DNA from: Streptomyces zhihengii
GTDB lineage: Bacteria > Actinomycetota > Actinomycetes > Streptomycetales > Streptomycetaceae
Direction of reading: 5' to 3'
Length of the DNA: 64,000 nt
Assembly: GCF_016919245.1 (NCBI RefSeq)
Contig: NZ_JAFEJA010000003.1
Location: 554,215 to 618,214 of the forward strand
The notes below the pieces were generated by a model. The model saw nothing but the letters and a program-made list of their open reading frames with translations, was not told the origin of the DNA and did not search any database. A program made the position numbers and the translations under genes. Below, piece after piece: positions 54,410-63,762 of the stretch; position 1 is the stretch's first letter; each line of letters starts with the position of its first letter.

Positions 54410-54949
54410 ATGGCCTCCCATGTCGTTCCGCCCAGGTACAGCGATGCCGAGAGCGATCACCCTGCAATTGACCGATGGTGTTCCACGGTCCTGTCGGGAT
54501 CCGCAGCGCGGCTGCTCCTGATGGGTCCCTCGTGGTCCGGTAAGTCCCACGCGGCCTACGCAGCCATCCGTCGCTTGGTCAACGCCGGCTACGGCGCCGA
54601 GCACATCGCTGGGACGAATGCCTTCGAGGTGGCCAGGGCGTATGACGTGCCGATCCAAGCTGAGGTCGTCATGGTCGACGACGTCACGATCTCCGTGGAC
54701 CTGCGGCGCGAGGCGAAGGGGCCGCGGCCGCTCGACCCGGCCGAGGCGCAAGCCGCACTTGCCCTGCAAGCGGCTGGTGTGCGCGAGACGGTCACACAGC
54801 TCGTACGTTGCCCGAACCAGTCGTGGATTCTGATCGGTACCACCGAAGAACGACTCGCGGAGACGCTTGGGGAGGGGGTAGCCGCGAATATTCTCGCGGT
54901 CGCCGACGTAGCGGACCTGCCGGCCAGGCCCAAGCCGGGCTGGGACTAG
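54410..54949 (+). CDS. P-loop ATPase, 179 aa
   Basis: Walker A is MGPSWSGKSH (residues 39-46 carry GPSWSGKS) and Walker B is EVVMVDDV (about 84-91). A later polar segment (SWILIGTTEERLAETLGE) fits a sensor region. It is small and resembles DnaC/IstB- or AAA-like helper ATPases, without further domains. The ATG at 54410 is followed after a short gap by the DUF4365-like gene on the same strand, so the two may work together. Confidence 0.7.
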   Translation: MASHVVPPRYSDAESDHPAIDRWCSTVLSGSAARLLLMGPSWSGKSHAAYAAIRRLVNAGYGAEHIAGTNAFEVARAYDVPIQAEVVMVDDVTISVDLRREAKGPRPLDPAEAQAALALQAAGVRETVTQLVRCPNQSWILIGTTEERLAETLGEGVAANILAVADVADLPARPKPGWD

Positions 54950-55007
54950 GTTCCGTCCGCAAGAAGATCATGGCTGTCGCAGCCAGAAGGTAGGGGTCCG
55001 GGGAACT

Positions 55008-56585
55008 GTGTCAAAGAAACGCAACGGCGCGCAGCGGATCGGGGCTATCGGAGAGGACCGATTCCGGCTCTCCTGTCAGGAGAACTTCATCATCCCCAAC
55101 AAGGTCGAACACGATTTCGGGTTCGACTTCCTGTGTCAGCCGGACCTGGCCGCAGGCTTCGGCAAGATCGGACCGGTGGCCGGAGTCTTCGTCGGCTTCA
55201 GCGTCCGGGCCACGGATCGGGACGATGGGCGGATCAGGCTCAATCGGGCGGATGCTGAGTGCTTGCTGGCAGCCCACTTCCCGACCGGTCTCGCCCTGGT
55301 GAAGCTGAACGGGCCGAAGTCCGCCAGCATCTACTTCCGGATGATGGACACCGCCTTCATCGTAGAGCTGTCCGATTTTCTGGCGTCCGCCAGGAATTCC
55401 AAGCACTTCTACCCCAAGGACATGCGGCCCGTGACGGAGATCCGGGCCGCGATCGGTGAGGTCATCGCTACCGGCTACCTGGAGCAGGTACGTGCCGACG
55501 CCGCCCGGAAGATCGCCGAACCGATCACCGGACCCGTCCAGATTCAGATCCACCGTGACGCTGACACCCAGGCAACCCTCATCACATCTCTGGACATGTA
55601 CGCATGGTTCGAGCAAGGAACAGCCGCCGAGAAGGAGGCGCTCTACCTAGCCACTTTCGGTGAACCGGGGCGACGTGACCAGAGAATGCGTGACCTCGCG
55701 CTGAGTGGCAAGCTCATGGGGGGACTCACGCATCTGCCCCAGCCGTACGTACTGGCCGGCTTCGTCATGGACCACCCCACCCAGGTGTACGTCCAGACCG
55801 CGTCTGCGTCCGCAGAACTACCCGTGCTGCGTACCGCCAACGAGCATCACTTCGGCTACGTCTACCCTGCGGGCTTCGCCCTGACCGTCTCCGTCCGAGT
55901 CGAGCAGGACGGACAGTACGTGCACCTGATGCGGGCGCTCGCCGACCCGGACAGCGACGTCCTGCTCGCCAACCATCCGATCCTGGTTGATTTCCTTGCC
56001 ACCTGCGACCCCGAGTCGACCTTCCGTTTCGACGACCGCGACGGACTGACTCTCGACGTGACGCACTTCGAAGACTTGTCCGGTCTGGTCCGGTGCGCGG
56101 CCGCCTACCGCGATGCACGGGGCCTGGACGGCTGGGATGCGGTGCCTGTCATGGTCAGAGACCTGGCTAGCGCAGAGTCCCAGAACTCCCTGATCTTTCT
56201 CGGTGCGGCAGCCGACCTTCAGGTCCAACCGGTCCCCCGTGGACTCCTCCTGACGGCGCCGGAGGTGGAGGAGCAGGACTGTGACGCGGCACCCGGGACC
56301 GTCAGCGTCCCGGTCGTCTGCAACCTGGCTGACTCCAGCCTGGTCGTCTGGTTCTCCGGCCACGGATCCTTGCTGTTCCATGACGGCGATGTGTGCGGAT
56401 TCAAGGTGCCTACCTTCCGCGTGGAGACCATCGAGGTGCGTCCCCGGGTGTCGAGCCGATCCCTGTTCCCACGAGTCCACCTCGGGCCGAAGACGTTGAC
56501 CTGGGACGCAGGGCAGTGGCAGGAGAGCGATGCCGAGACAGAGTCTTGGGCAGACAGCCTCAGCACTCGTTTTCAGTTGGACTAG
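55008..56585 (+). CDS. DUF4365-like protein with long C-terminal region, 525 aa
   Basis: The N-terminal 110 residues follow the DUF4365 pattern, a PD-(D/E)XK-like fold: RIGAIGEDRFRLSCQEN, VEHDFGFDFLCQP, then GVFVGFSVRATDRDDGRIRL and a helix with AHFPTGLALVKLNG. The position usually holding VQVKS reads FSVRAT, so the catalytic lysine seems replaced by Arg. The 400-residue C-terminal part is unfamiliar. GTG at 55008 follows GGGGAA. It stands next to a P-loop ATPase and opposite three nuclease genes, suggesting a defence setting. Confidence 0.6.
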   Translation: MSKKRNGAQRIGAIGEDRFRLSCQENFIIPNKVEHDFGFDFLCQPDLAAGFGKIGPVAGVFVGFSVRATDRDDGRIRLNRADAECLLAAHFPTGLALVKLNGPKSASIYFRMMDTAFIVELSDFLASARNSKHFYPKDMRPVTEIRAAIGEVIATGYLEQVRADAARKIAEPITGPVQIQIHRDADTQATLITSLDMYAWFEQGTAAEKEALYLATFGEPGRRDQRMRDLALSGKLMGGLTHLPQPYVLAGFVMDHPTQVYVQTASASAELPVLRTANEHHFGYVYPAGFALTVSVRVEQDGQYVHLMRALADPDSDVLLANHPILVDFLATCDPESTFRFDDRDGLTLDVTHFEDLSGLVRCAAAYRDARGLDGWDAVPVMVRDLASAESQNSLIFLGAAADLQVQPVPRGLLLTAPEVEEQDCDAAPGTVSVPVVCNLADSSLVVWFSGHGSLLFHDGDVCGFKVPTFRVETIEVRPRVSSRSLFPRVHLGPKTLTWDAGQWQESDAETESWADSLSTRFQLD

Positions 56586-56661
56586 ATCCGATGATGATCT
56601 TGTAGTTGGCGCACGGTGAGCCAGGGGATGTGACGCGGGTCGGAAAGCGACGTCTTGCAGG

Positions 56662-57318
56662 TCAATTCTCCTCTGGCTCTTCGTAGGGGCCCAATTCCTC
56701 ATCGGTGAACGGTTTCCCAAGGTCCGGCATTGCGAAGAGACCACCCGCCCTTGAAGTTTCGATGAAGCGGACGACCCGATCCACTGGACTATGGAGCTCC
56801 TGCTTCTCGACCGAGCGGTGACAGGCGCGACAGAGCCATGGCCGGCGGAGGGTGATGCACTGTGCTCGTGCGCATGCGGGGCATGTCACGAAGTAGGCGG
56901 ACGGGCCCCAAAGGGCCTCCCACATGGCGTATCCGTACCGCGGGCGGTGGCCGCTCTCGTTCCATCGAGATGGTGCAGCCGACCGGCCCAGAAGGACGAA
57001 TTCGCCGCCGGGCCACCGGCAGGAGCACGCAGCTTCGCATCCGCATGCGCGGCTCCGGGCCAGTTCGGCAGTCTTCTCCACCCTGGGTATGCCGGGGCCC
57101 TTCACCTCGATCCAGGTCCCGAGCTCGGGCAACCAGAAGTCGGGAACGTAGACAGCACCGGAAGGCAACGTGATGGTCTCCGGTTCGTACAGCCATTGGA
57201 TTCCGGCACCGTCGAGCGTTGCCGCCCAGTCGGCTTCGAGGCGCGAACGGAACATGGTGTCGCCGTACAGGGTGGGGACGGCGTCGATGGCCGGCGCAGG
57301 GTCTTGGCTGCTGCTCAC
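56662..57318 (-). CDS. PD-(D/E)XK nuclease-like protein with zinc ribbon, 218 aa
   Basis: The GTG at 57318 has GGGAG seven bases upstream. The nuclease core reads FRSRLEADWAATL (E28), VYVPDFWLPELGTW (D60) and IEVKGPG (E71, K73), the pattern of PD-(D/E)XK enzymes that take a substrate-defining DF-EVK motif. The C-terminal part has CPACARAQC and CRACHRS, a zinc ribbon. The start overlaps the stop of the CoiA-like gene (GTGA). It is probably a DNA nuclease or its partner in an operon with CoiA-like and Mrr-like genes. Confidence 0.7.
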   Translation of the reverse strand: MSSSQDPAPAIDAVPTLYGDTMFRSRLEADWAATLDGAGIQWLYEPETITLPSGAVYVPDFWLPELGTWIEVKGPGIPRVEKTAELARSRACGCEAACSCRWPGGEFVLLGRSAAPSRWNESGHRPRYGYAMWEALWGPSAYFVTCPACARAQCITLRRPWLCRACHRSVEKQELHSPVDRVVRFIETSRAGGLFAMPDLGKPFTDEELGPYEEPEEN

Positions 57319-58678
57319 GATGTACTCCCATTCGAACCGCACATGAAATGAGTCGTAGGGCCCGGGAAGGATTCCGCTGCGTGTCCGTCCTCTCCGCCGA
57401 GGAAGAACACCTGGGGCCAGTGGTCGATGCCAACGCCATCCAGCAGGTCAGGGCAGGGCCGGACCACCCCGTACAGACCGATTGGGCTGCCGCGGTAGAC
57501 CGGCACTCCGTAGGCGAACTGCGGATCGGACTTCGGCGGATAGGCGATGCTGATCGTGATCCCCTCTGCTCGCGCCCGTTCTACGACGGCCGCGAAGAGG
57601 CCTTCGACCTGTTCACGGGGAAGGCGATCCCACCACGCGGAGCCGACGCGCTCACGTTCTTCGAGCCGCTTGGCCGCAGCGAGGGAGCGGCCTCCTGCTG
57701 TGCCCAGCGCTCGGACCGTTCCTTACGTTCGCGGACGAGCCGTGCCGCCAGCTCGGCACGCTGCTGCTCCCGGTACTCGTCCTCCTCGCGCTGGTACCGC
57801 AGCGCGGGGTTGGCCTTCTCTGCCTCGTCTCGGGCGCGTAGCCGCTCCTCCTCCATCTCCTCCCGCCGTCGGCGAGCCTCCGCCTCGGCTTCCTTTCGTC
57901 GTTGCTCTTCAGCAGCGAATTGGGCACGTTCTTGCTCGGCTCGCGCGGCCTCCCAGGCATCTCGCGCACGAATGGACTTCCGGGAGGTCCACCACAGCAG
58001 CGGGGCTCGCCTCCCGAGTGAGACCAGTTCGACCGTGCCCCCGAGCACCCAGCGGACGAACTGACCCAACCGCTCCTCGCGGACCACCCAGCGGCCCTTC
58101 TGCGGGTCGAAGCCGACAAGTCCTTCGCGAACAGCCATCGGGCGGACGCGTTCCACAGGGTGCACGCATATCGAAGGGACGCTGCCTATCCAGTCTGGAG
58201 ACGTCTGGTTCGGCGAGACCCAGCACACCGAGATGCCTTCCGCCGTGTACCGCTCCGTTCGCGACCGGATGTCGTCCACGGTGATGCGAGACAGCTGCGC
58301 TTCCCAGGCCATCCGCTGCGTACCGTCCGGCGAGGTAGCCATCACGTCGGCACGCCACGACCGGTCGTCCGCTGCGACTTCGAGTTGTGCGTACCAGCCC
58401 GCGTCACGGATCGCGCCCGCCATCTCCAGCTTGAGCATGTGATGGTCCATCGACTCATGCCTGAGCGTGCACGTATCGGGGCGTCCAGGGTCGTGGCAGA
58501 AGAACCGGACCCGCGGCGGCGATAGCTTCGCATGCACGCCCCACGCGCACTCCGGACACACGATTGAGGGCCTTGAACCGGCCTGGCGGTGGAAGTCGGC
58601 CCAGCGCAGGTTGCACCCCAGATCAGGAAGCGTGGCGTCCAGGAGCCCGAAGTCGGGATGCACCGCGGTAAACGGCAC
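57315..58678 (-). pseudogene. CoiA-like nuclease gene, one-base shift in the 3' third
   Basis: From the GTG at 58678 (AAGGAG eight bases upstream) the protein resembles the CoiA family: CPECAWGVHAKLS, FFCHDPGRPDTCTLRHESMD, then WRADVMATSPDGTQRMAWEA with D...E-x-Q of a PD-(D/E)XK core, and ISVCWVSP. A long coiled coil (EEMEEERLRARDEAEKANPA) follows. Near 57682-57692 the frame breaks. The next frame reads WWDRLPREQVEGLFAAVVER to a TGA at 57315 that overlaps the downstream start. CoiA proteins are linked to DNA uptake and processing, and to defence in actinomycetes. Confidence 0.65.
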
Positions 58679-58740
58679 CGCGAGGTCTCCTTCCCTGACA
58701 ATCGACCGGTTCGGATTCAGAACTGTGCAGACCGATGGAG

Positions 58741-59910
58741 TTACCGGAGGCCGTGCGCGGCGGCGATGTGCGGCTTTTGGGCCAGCAGGGTTTCGAGCCG
58801 GCTGTCGGGCCACAGGTCGATGTAGGGAACCGCACCTTCAGCGTTGTGCCGCTCCGCCCAGCTCACCGCGTCAGCGGTGAACCGGCCGCTGGTGGCGACC
58901 ACGATTCCCCGCACAAGAGGTGGGCTCCACAGCTTCCCCGCGGTGGCGGTCTCACTCACCGCAGCGGCGTTCACCGACCGGCTGCGCCAGTGCTTGGCTT
59001 GCACGATGACGCGTTCGGTTCGTACACCACCGGAGCCGTCGCGGAGGACCCGGTCCAGAGAGAGGTCACGACCCCGGTCGGGCGCCCGGGTCTGCATCAG
59101 CCACTGGACGTTCTCGTGCTCCGGGATGCTGCGCAGGAGGTCGTAGAGGAGACGCTCGAAGCCGTCGTCGTCCAGCCGCTCCCAGGGCAGTGCCAGGGTG
59201 GCAGGCCCCGTGAGGTGGCCGGAGGCTGCCTGCCCCAGGTCCATGTCCGGAACGGGCAGCGGATCGCTGTCGCCCAAGGCATGGGAGAGGATGTCGGCGC
59301 GCACGGTGGGCCAGTCGAGGACGACGATGTCGCGCCAGTCGTGCCCCTGGCTGAACCGCAGGTGTCGATGAAGGTCCCACCACCGTCCGATGGTGTCCGC
59401 GGCGTCGCCCAGGAGTCTGGCGATCTCTCCTACGGCCGTCTCGACCTGCTCCGTGTGCGCATTCACAAGGTGATCGAGCGAGTCCTCAGCAACTCCCTTC
59501 ACCGCGAGGGGCAGCGCGGTGTCGACGGTGGCGACAAGCTGCTCCAGGCGGCCCCGGGCGGCCCGCCGGCGGGCACGGTCGAGACGGTACCGGTAGGCGG
59601 CCAGGTCAGCTTCCGGCTTCTCGCCTGCCGCCTGAACCGCGTGGGGCTGCTCACTGACTTCGAAGTAGTCGAGGTAGGCCTGCCCCATGGCGGCGATGTC
59701 CGGCAACTGCTCGGTGATGGTCCAACCGTCGACCGGCGGGAGCCCGGGAAGCAGATCCGTCCATGCCCTCGCGAGATCGTCGTAGGCCGGATGTGAACCA
59801 TGCTGCGGGCCGGTCGGGATGTACGGCTTCGCGCGCTCCCACACGCCTTCCAGCTTGCTCAAGTTGGCCGCTGTTCGGTCCATCGCGCGGAGGAGCTCTT
59901 CAAGGTCCAT
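58741..59910 (-). CDS. Mrr-like restriction endonuclease, 389 aa
   Basis: The C-terminal domain reads ERLDDDGFERLLYDLLRSIP, a catalytic Asp in APDRGRDLSLD, then ERVIVQAKHWRSRSVNAAAV with QxK, followed by VRGIVVATSGRFTADAVSWA. These are the motifs of Mrr_cat-type restriction enzymes, many of which cut modified DNA. The N-terminal 200 residues are helical (LEELLRAMDRTAANLSKLEG) and unfamiliar. The ATG at 59910 is chosen over a GTG at 59931. It is about 60 bases upstream of the CoiA-like gene, so the three genes form an operon. Confidence 0.8.
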   Translation of the reverse strand: MDLEELLRAMDRTAANLSKLEGVWERAKPYIPTGPQHGSHPAYDDLARAWTDLLPGLPPVDGWTITEQLPDIAAMGQAYLDYFEVSEQPHAVQAAGEKPEADLAAYRYRLDRARRRAARGRLEQLVATVDTALPLAVKGVAEDSLDHLVNAHTEQVETAVGEIARLLGDAADTIGRWWDLHRHLRFSQGHDWRDIVVLDWPTVRADILSHALGDSDPLPVPDMDLGQAASGHLTGPATLALPWERLDDDGFERLLYDLLRSIPEHENVQWLMQTRAPDRGRDLSLDRVLRDGSGGVRTERVIVQAKHWRSRSVNAAAVSETATAGKLWSPPLVRGIVVATSGRFTADAVSWAERHNAEGAVPYIDLWPDSRLETLLAQKPHIAAAHGLR

Positions 59911-60233
59911 GCGCACAGACTTCCACCCCACGGGGGCAGCTGTGGAGGGGTTTGCGGCATCCCGAAGACAGGAGAAGGGCGAGGTTCAACCACGGGGTGG
60001 TCGTCGCTTCGTGTGGTGGGGGTGTGGGGGCTGGTCGGTGGGGTCGTGGGTGGGGTGTGGCGGTTCGGCGCGGGCGTGGGCGCGGCTGTGGGCGTGGATG
60101 TGGGTGGGGTGGGTTCGGCGTGGGGTGTTTTCGGGGGTCGCTGGTTGGGGTGATTGTGGGCCGCGGCAGCCGGTTTCGGAAGGGCTCGTGCAGCAGGCTG
60201 GGAGGATTTCCCCAATATTAAAGAATGGCAGCC
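59911..60233. other. G/T-rich, strand-asymmetric intergenic region
   Basis: From about 60010 to 60160 the plus strand is almost devoid of A and dominated by runs of G separated by T (many GGGTGTGGGGG-like stretches). The composition differs strongly from its neighbours. No gene is supported. It lies between the Mrr-like gene and the mobilisation locus and could form G-quadruplex structures. Confidence 0.5.
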
Positions 60234-60266
60234 AGTTAGTGCGGAATGGAACATTACGCCCTAACT
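60234..60266. promoter_or_regulatory. candidate oriT inverted repeat
   Basis: AGTTAGTGCG (60234-60243) and CGCCCTAACT (60257-60266) form a ten-base inverted repeat with one mismatch around a 13-base loop, in a locally AT-rich stretch. It lies 73 bases upstream of the mobC-like gene, where oriT of MobC/relaxase systems is expected. Nicking here is inferred. Confidence 0.45.
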
Positions 60267-60338
60267 GATCTTGATAAGGCCCCGGGCCCTGGGGCTGTTC
60301 TCGGTGTCCGGGCGTGGTCGAAAGGGGTGGCAGGGGCG

Positions 60339-60731
60339 ATGGCTGGTGAGGGTGGCCGCCGACGTGAGCGCGAGAGCGGGGCCCGGCGTTCGGAGCGGGT
60401 GGGCGTCGCGTTCAGCCCGGCCGAGTTGGAGGTCGTCCGCGCGGCCGCGGTCCGTGAGGGGATGTCGGCGGCGGGGTGGGTGGGGCAGCAGGCGATGGCA
60501 GTCGCGCAGGACGTCCTGGTGCCGGTCTCAGCGGACCGCGCGGACGTCCTTCGCGAGCTGGTGAAGGCGCGGGCCGGCCTGCGGGAGGTCGCGGTCCGCC
60601 TGGACGCTCTCGGCCCCGCCGCCACGACCGGGGCGGGGCTGGCCGACGCTGTGGCCGATGCCCGCGCTGCGGTGGTGCGGGTGGACGCGGCGACGCTGGC
60701 GGTGATGCGCGAACGCCGGGCCCGTACGTGA
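60339..60731 (+). CDS. mobC: MobC-like relaxosome accessory protein, 130 aa
   Basis: The N-terminal basic stretch (EGGRRRERESGARRSERVGV) leads to AFSPAELEVVRAAAVREGMS, a ribbon-helix-helix-like DNA-binding region of MobC proteins. A helical C-terminal part (VRLDALGPAATTGAGLADAV) follows. The ATG at 60339 is supported by an AAAGGGG site; the open frame to 60246 is unlikely to be translated. Its stop overlaps the relaxase ATG (TGATG). Its place next to an HUH relaxase supports the call. Confidence 0.7.
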   Translation: MAGEGGRRRERESGARRSERVGVAFSPAELEVVRAAAVREGMSAAGWVGQQAMAVAQDVLVPVSADRADVLRELVKARAGLREVAVRLDALGPAATTGAGLADAVADARAAVVRVDAATLAVMRERRART

Positions 60732-62152
60732 TGCCGAAGAAGCCGGAGATGGGCGACGACACCTACAAGCTGGTGGAGTACCTCTTCGGTACGGGCAAGC
60801 GCGACGAGCACACCGACCCCCACCTCGTGGCGGCCTGGGATCCCGATCTGCCGTGCCCGGCCCGGCGGCCGGACCGCATCGGGCTGGGCGAACTGGCGGA
60901 CCTGCTAGACGCTCCGGTGGAAGCGCTGCGCGGTGACCGTCCGGACAAGCACGTGTGGCACGTCTCGGTCCGCAACGCCCCCGCCGACCGCACCTTGTCG
61001 GACGTCGAGTGGGCGGAGGTCGCCGCCGCGATGGTCGACGCGGCGGGCATCGCCCCGGCCGGTGACGAACAGGCCTGCCGCTGGGTCGCCGTACGGCACG
61101 CGGACGACCACATCCACCTCGTCGCGACCCTCGCCCGCGTCGACGGACGGCAGCCCCGGCTGCGCGGCGACATCCTCGCGATGCACGCCGTCGCTCGCGC
61201 CTTCGAGGCCCGGTGGGGGCTGACGGCGATGTCGCCGCAGGACCGTACGGCGGTGCGCCGCCCGTCGACGGGGGAGCTGGCGAAGGCCGACCGTCGCGGC
61301 CTGCTGGAGACCGCCCGGGAGTCCCTCCATCGCACCGTTCGGATCGTGGCCGCGCGCGCCCACGACGACGCCGACTTCCTCGACCGGCTCCGCGACGCCG
61401 GTCTCCGCGTCGAGCGCCACGGCGATGACGGCACCCTCGCCGGGTACGCGGTCGCGCTCCCTGGCGACCGCGCCGATGCCGGGTCCCGGCCGGTCTGGTT
61501 CTCCGGCAGCTCCCTGGCCTACGACCTGTCGCTGCTCCGCGTACGGGAACGCTTCACCCCCGCTGTGGGCCCGGCGCACTGGACGGAGGCGGAGCGCCTG
61601 GTGCGCGAGGCCGCGGCCGCGCTCGCCCGTTCCGGCCGGGCCGAGGGCGCCGGCGGGGTGGCCGCGCTCGGCGACCTCCTGGTGGCCGCCGCCGCGCACG
61701 CCCCCGCGACGGTCCGCGACCGGATCACGGCGGCGGCCGACGCCTTTGAGCAAGCCGGCCGGGCCCCGGGCGAACGCTCCCTGGAGGGGCGGGCGCGTGC
61801 CGGATGGCGGGCATCGGCACGCGCGTTGGAGCGCGCACCGCGCACCGCCCGGGGTGGCGGCGCGGTGGTGGTCCTCACCCTGCTGGTGGCGCTCGTGGAG
61901 GCGGTGGAAGCGGCCCGCCTGTGGCACGAGGCGCAGGCCCACCGCGCGCAGGCGAAGGCCGCTGCCGAAGCCGGGCGGCTGCTGCGCGAGGCCGCCGCCG
62001 CGGCTGGCGCACCCGTCTCCCGTACGGGCCCGGCCCGTACGGCGAGGACGTCGCGGGCGGCGGGCCGTGGCCCGACCGGGCCCGGTGCCGTTACCGGTGT
62101 GCCGCCCCGTGCTCCCGGACCGCCCAAGACCGGCCCGGCCAAGTCCCGCTGA
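60731..62152 (+). CDS. HUH relaxase (mobilisation protein), 473 aa
   Basis: The metal-binding motif is HADDHIHLVATLARVDG (H123, H127, H129), with an upstream HVWHVSV (H74/H77) and a candidate catalytic Tyr in KLVEYLFG (Y17) typical of MOB relaxases. The C-terminal half is helical and Ala-rich with a hydrophobic stretch (VVVLTLLVALVEAVEAARLW). The ATG at 60731 overlaps the MobC-like stop. It should nick oriT and lead DNA transfer. No type IV secretion or FtsK-like transfer genes are visible in the window. Confidence 0.88.
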   Translation: MPKKPEMGDDTYKLVEYLFGTGKRDEHTDPHLVAAWDPDLPCPARRPDRIGLGELADLLDAPVEALRGDRPDKHVWHVSVRNAPADRTLSDVEWAEVAAAMVDAAGIAPAGDEQACRWVAVRHADDHIHLVATLARVDGRQPRLRGDILAMHAVARAFEARWGLTAMSPQDRTAVRRPSTGELAKADRRGLLETARESLHRTVRIVAARAHDDADFLDRLRDAGLRVERHGDDGTLAGYAVALPGDRADAGSRPVWFSGSSLAYDLSLLRVRERFTPAVGPAHWTEAERLVREAAAALARSGRAEGAGGVAALGDLLVAAAAHAPATVRDRITAAADAFEQAGRAPGERSLEGRARAGWRASARALERAPRTARGGGAVVVLTLLVALVEAVEAARLWHEAQAHRAQAKAAAEAGRLLREAAAAAGAPVSRTGPARTARTSRAAGRGPTGPGAVTGVPPRAPGPPKTGPAKSR

Positions 62153-62175
62153 CCCGTGCGCAAGGAGCCCCGATC

Positions 62176-63497
62176 GTGTCCACCCCCGCACCCGCCCCCG
62201 CCGCCGTCGACCCGTTCGCCGAGTCGGTCGCCGAAGCAGCCCAGACCGCCGCGGCGGCCTTCCGGCTGATGATGACGATCTCCGACGCCGTCCGCCGCGC
62301 CGCCCAGAAAGCCCGCAAGGGCGAGGAGGAGGAACTCGCTGAGGGGGAGGAGAAGCTCGCCCCGGGCTGGGCCGCCGACGCGCTGCGCCCGCTCCTCGAC
62401 GACCAGGTGCTGGCCGACTTGATGGCGGGGAAGGACTGGCCCGCGATGGCGGGGCAGATGGTCCTGCTGCAGCGCGCCGGCGTCGACCTGAACCTCTTCC
62501 TCCCGCAGCTCGGCCAGGCCGCCAAGATCGTCTACCAGGCGGTGGCAGCCAACCAGGCCCGCATCAGCGCGGCGGGCACCGACCGGTGGGCCGACCTCCT
62601 CACGAAGACGATGCCCGAGGGCCTGGTGCGCGACGCGATCCTGTCCTCCCCGGCCTGGCCGGACATGGCCGCCAAGATGGCCCACCTCGACCAGCAGGGT
62701 GTCGACGTCGCCGCCTTCCTGACCGCCGCGCACGGCCAGGGCGTCGGCGTCGACCAGGCCGTCGCCGCCCTCCTGGCCCAGCCCGGCGCCGCCGCCGCAC
62801 CGGCCGCTGTACCGGCGGCCGTGGTGCCAGCCGCCCGCCCCGCCCCCGCCCCCAACCCGTACGCCGCGCCCGCGGGGCCCGAGGCCGCCCCGCCCCCGCT
62901 GCTCCCGATCCGGCCCCGGCCCCGGCTGCGGATCCGGTGGCGGATCCGGTGGCGGTGAGCGCGGACGCCCGCACGATGTGGGGGCCGCTGACCCGAGGCC
63001 TCACCGTCTCCAACGACCTGGACCTGTCCGACCGGCCCGCAGCCCTGGAACAGCTCGGCGTCTCGACCACGGCGAACAGCCGGCTGGTGTCCCTCACACA
63101 GGAGTACGTCACCTCCGAGCGGGACACGGCCCTGCTGGTCAGCACCCGGGCCTGGCCCCTGCTCGCGGCCCGCATGGCCGACATCGCCCGCGGCCCGGAA
63201 GGAGAACAAGGGCTCCGGGACCGCCTGAAAGTCGGACTCAGGGACAACAGCGCCTGGCGGCAGGGCTCGTCCTCGAACCTCACGGGCCGCCTGGTCACCG
63301 CCACCCTCACCTCCCTGACCACCCCGCCCGGCGCCCCGGTCCCCGACGGCCCCCGCGCCTCCGCCACCGCCGCCCGCTCCCGCTCCACCACCACCCCGAC
63401 CGCCGCCGCGCCCGGTCAGGCCGCGCCCGCGGAACCCGCCGTGCCCGCGCACCGGCAGCAGGCCGCCCCGGCCAAGACCTCGGGCCGGGGCCGGTGA
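62176..63497 (+). pseudogene. mobilisation-locus protein, one-base shift in a C run
   Basis: The GTG at 62176 has AAGGAG eight bases upstream. The first part codes a helical protein (SVAEAAQTAAAAFRLMMTIS, LLQRAGVDLNLFLPQLGQAA). At the five-C run 62893-62897 the frame turns into Arg/Pro-rich sequence and stops at 62958. Adding one C restores DPAPAPAADPVADPVAVSAD, then RLVSLTQEYVTSERDTALLV, ending at 63497. It follows the relaxase by 23 bases and is probably a transfer accessory protein. Confidence 0.55.
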
Positions 63498-63762
63498 CCG
63501 TCCGCCCCTGGCTTAGGCGAACAAGCCCTCCCCGACCGGCTGGAGGCCGGGCCGATCAGGGGCGCCGCGCCCTCGCCTTTCCAGGGGCGACCTGGCGGGC
63601 TCGACAGTGCCGCGGCGGGGCCCCGCCCGGCTTCTGACCATCCCGCGCCGCCGGTAACCGCGCACTGCTGGTGCATCACCTCGATGTGACAGCGCCAGAC
63701 GTGCGAGATCCCGGGGCCATCACGGACCCGGGGTCTCGCGCACTCCACAGCGGCGAACCGGA
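63498..63762. other. intergenic region at right edge
   Basis: About 265 bases between converging genes; nothing recognised. Confidence 0.35.
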
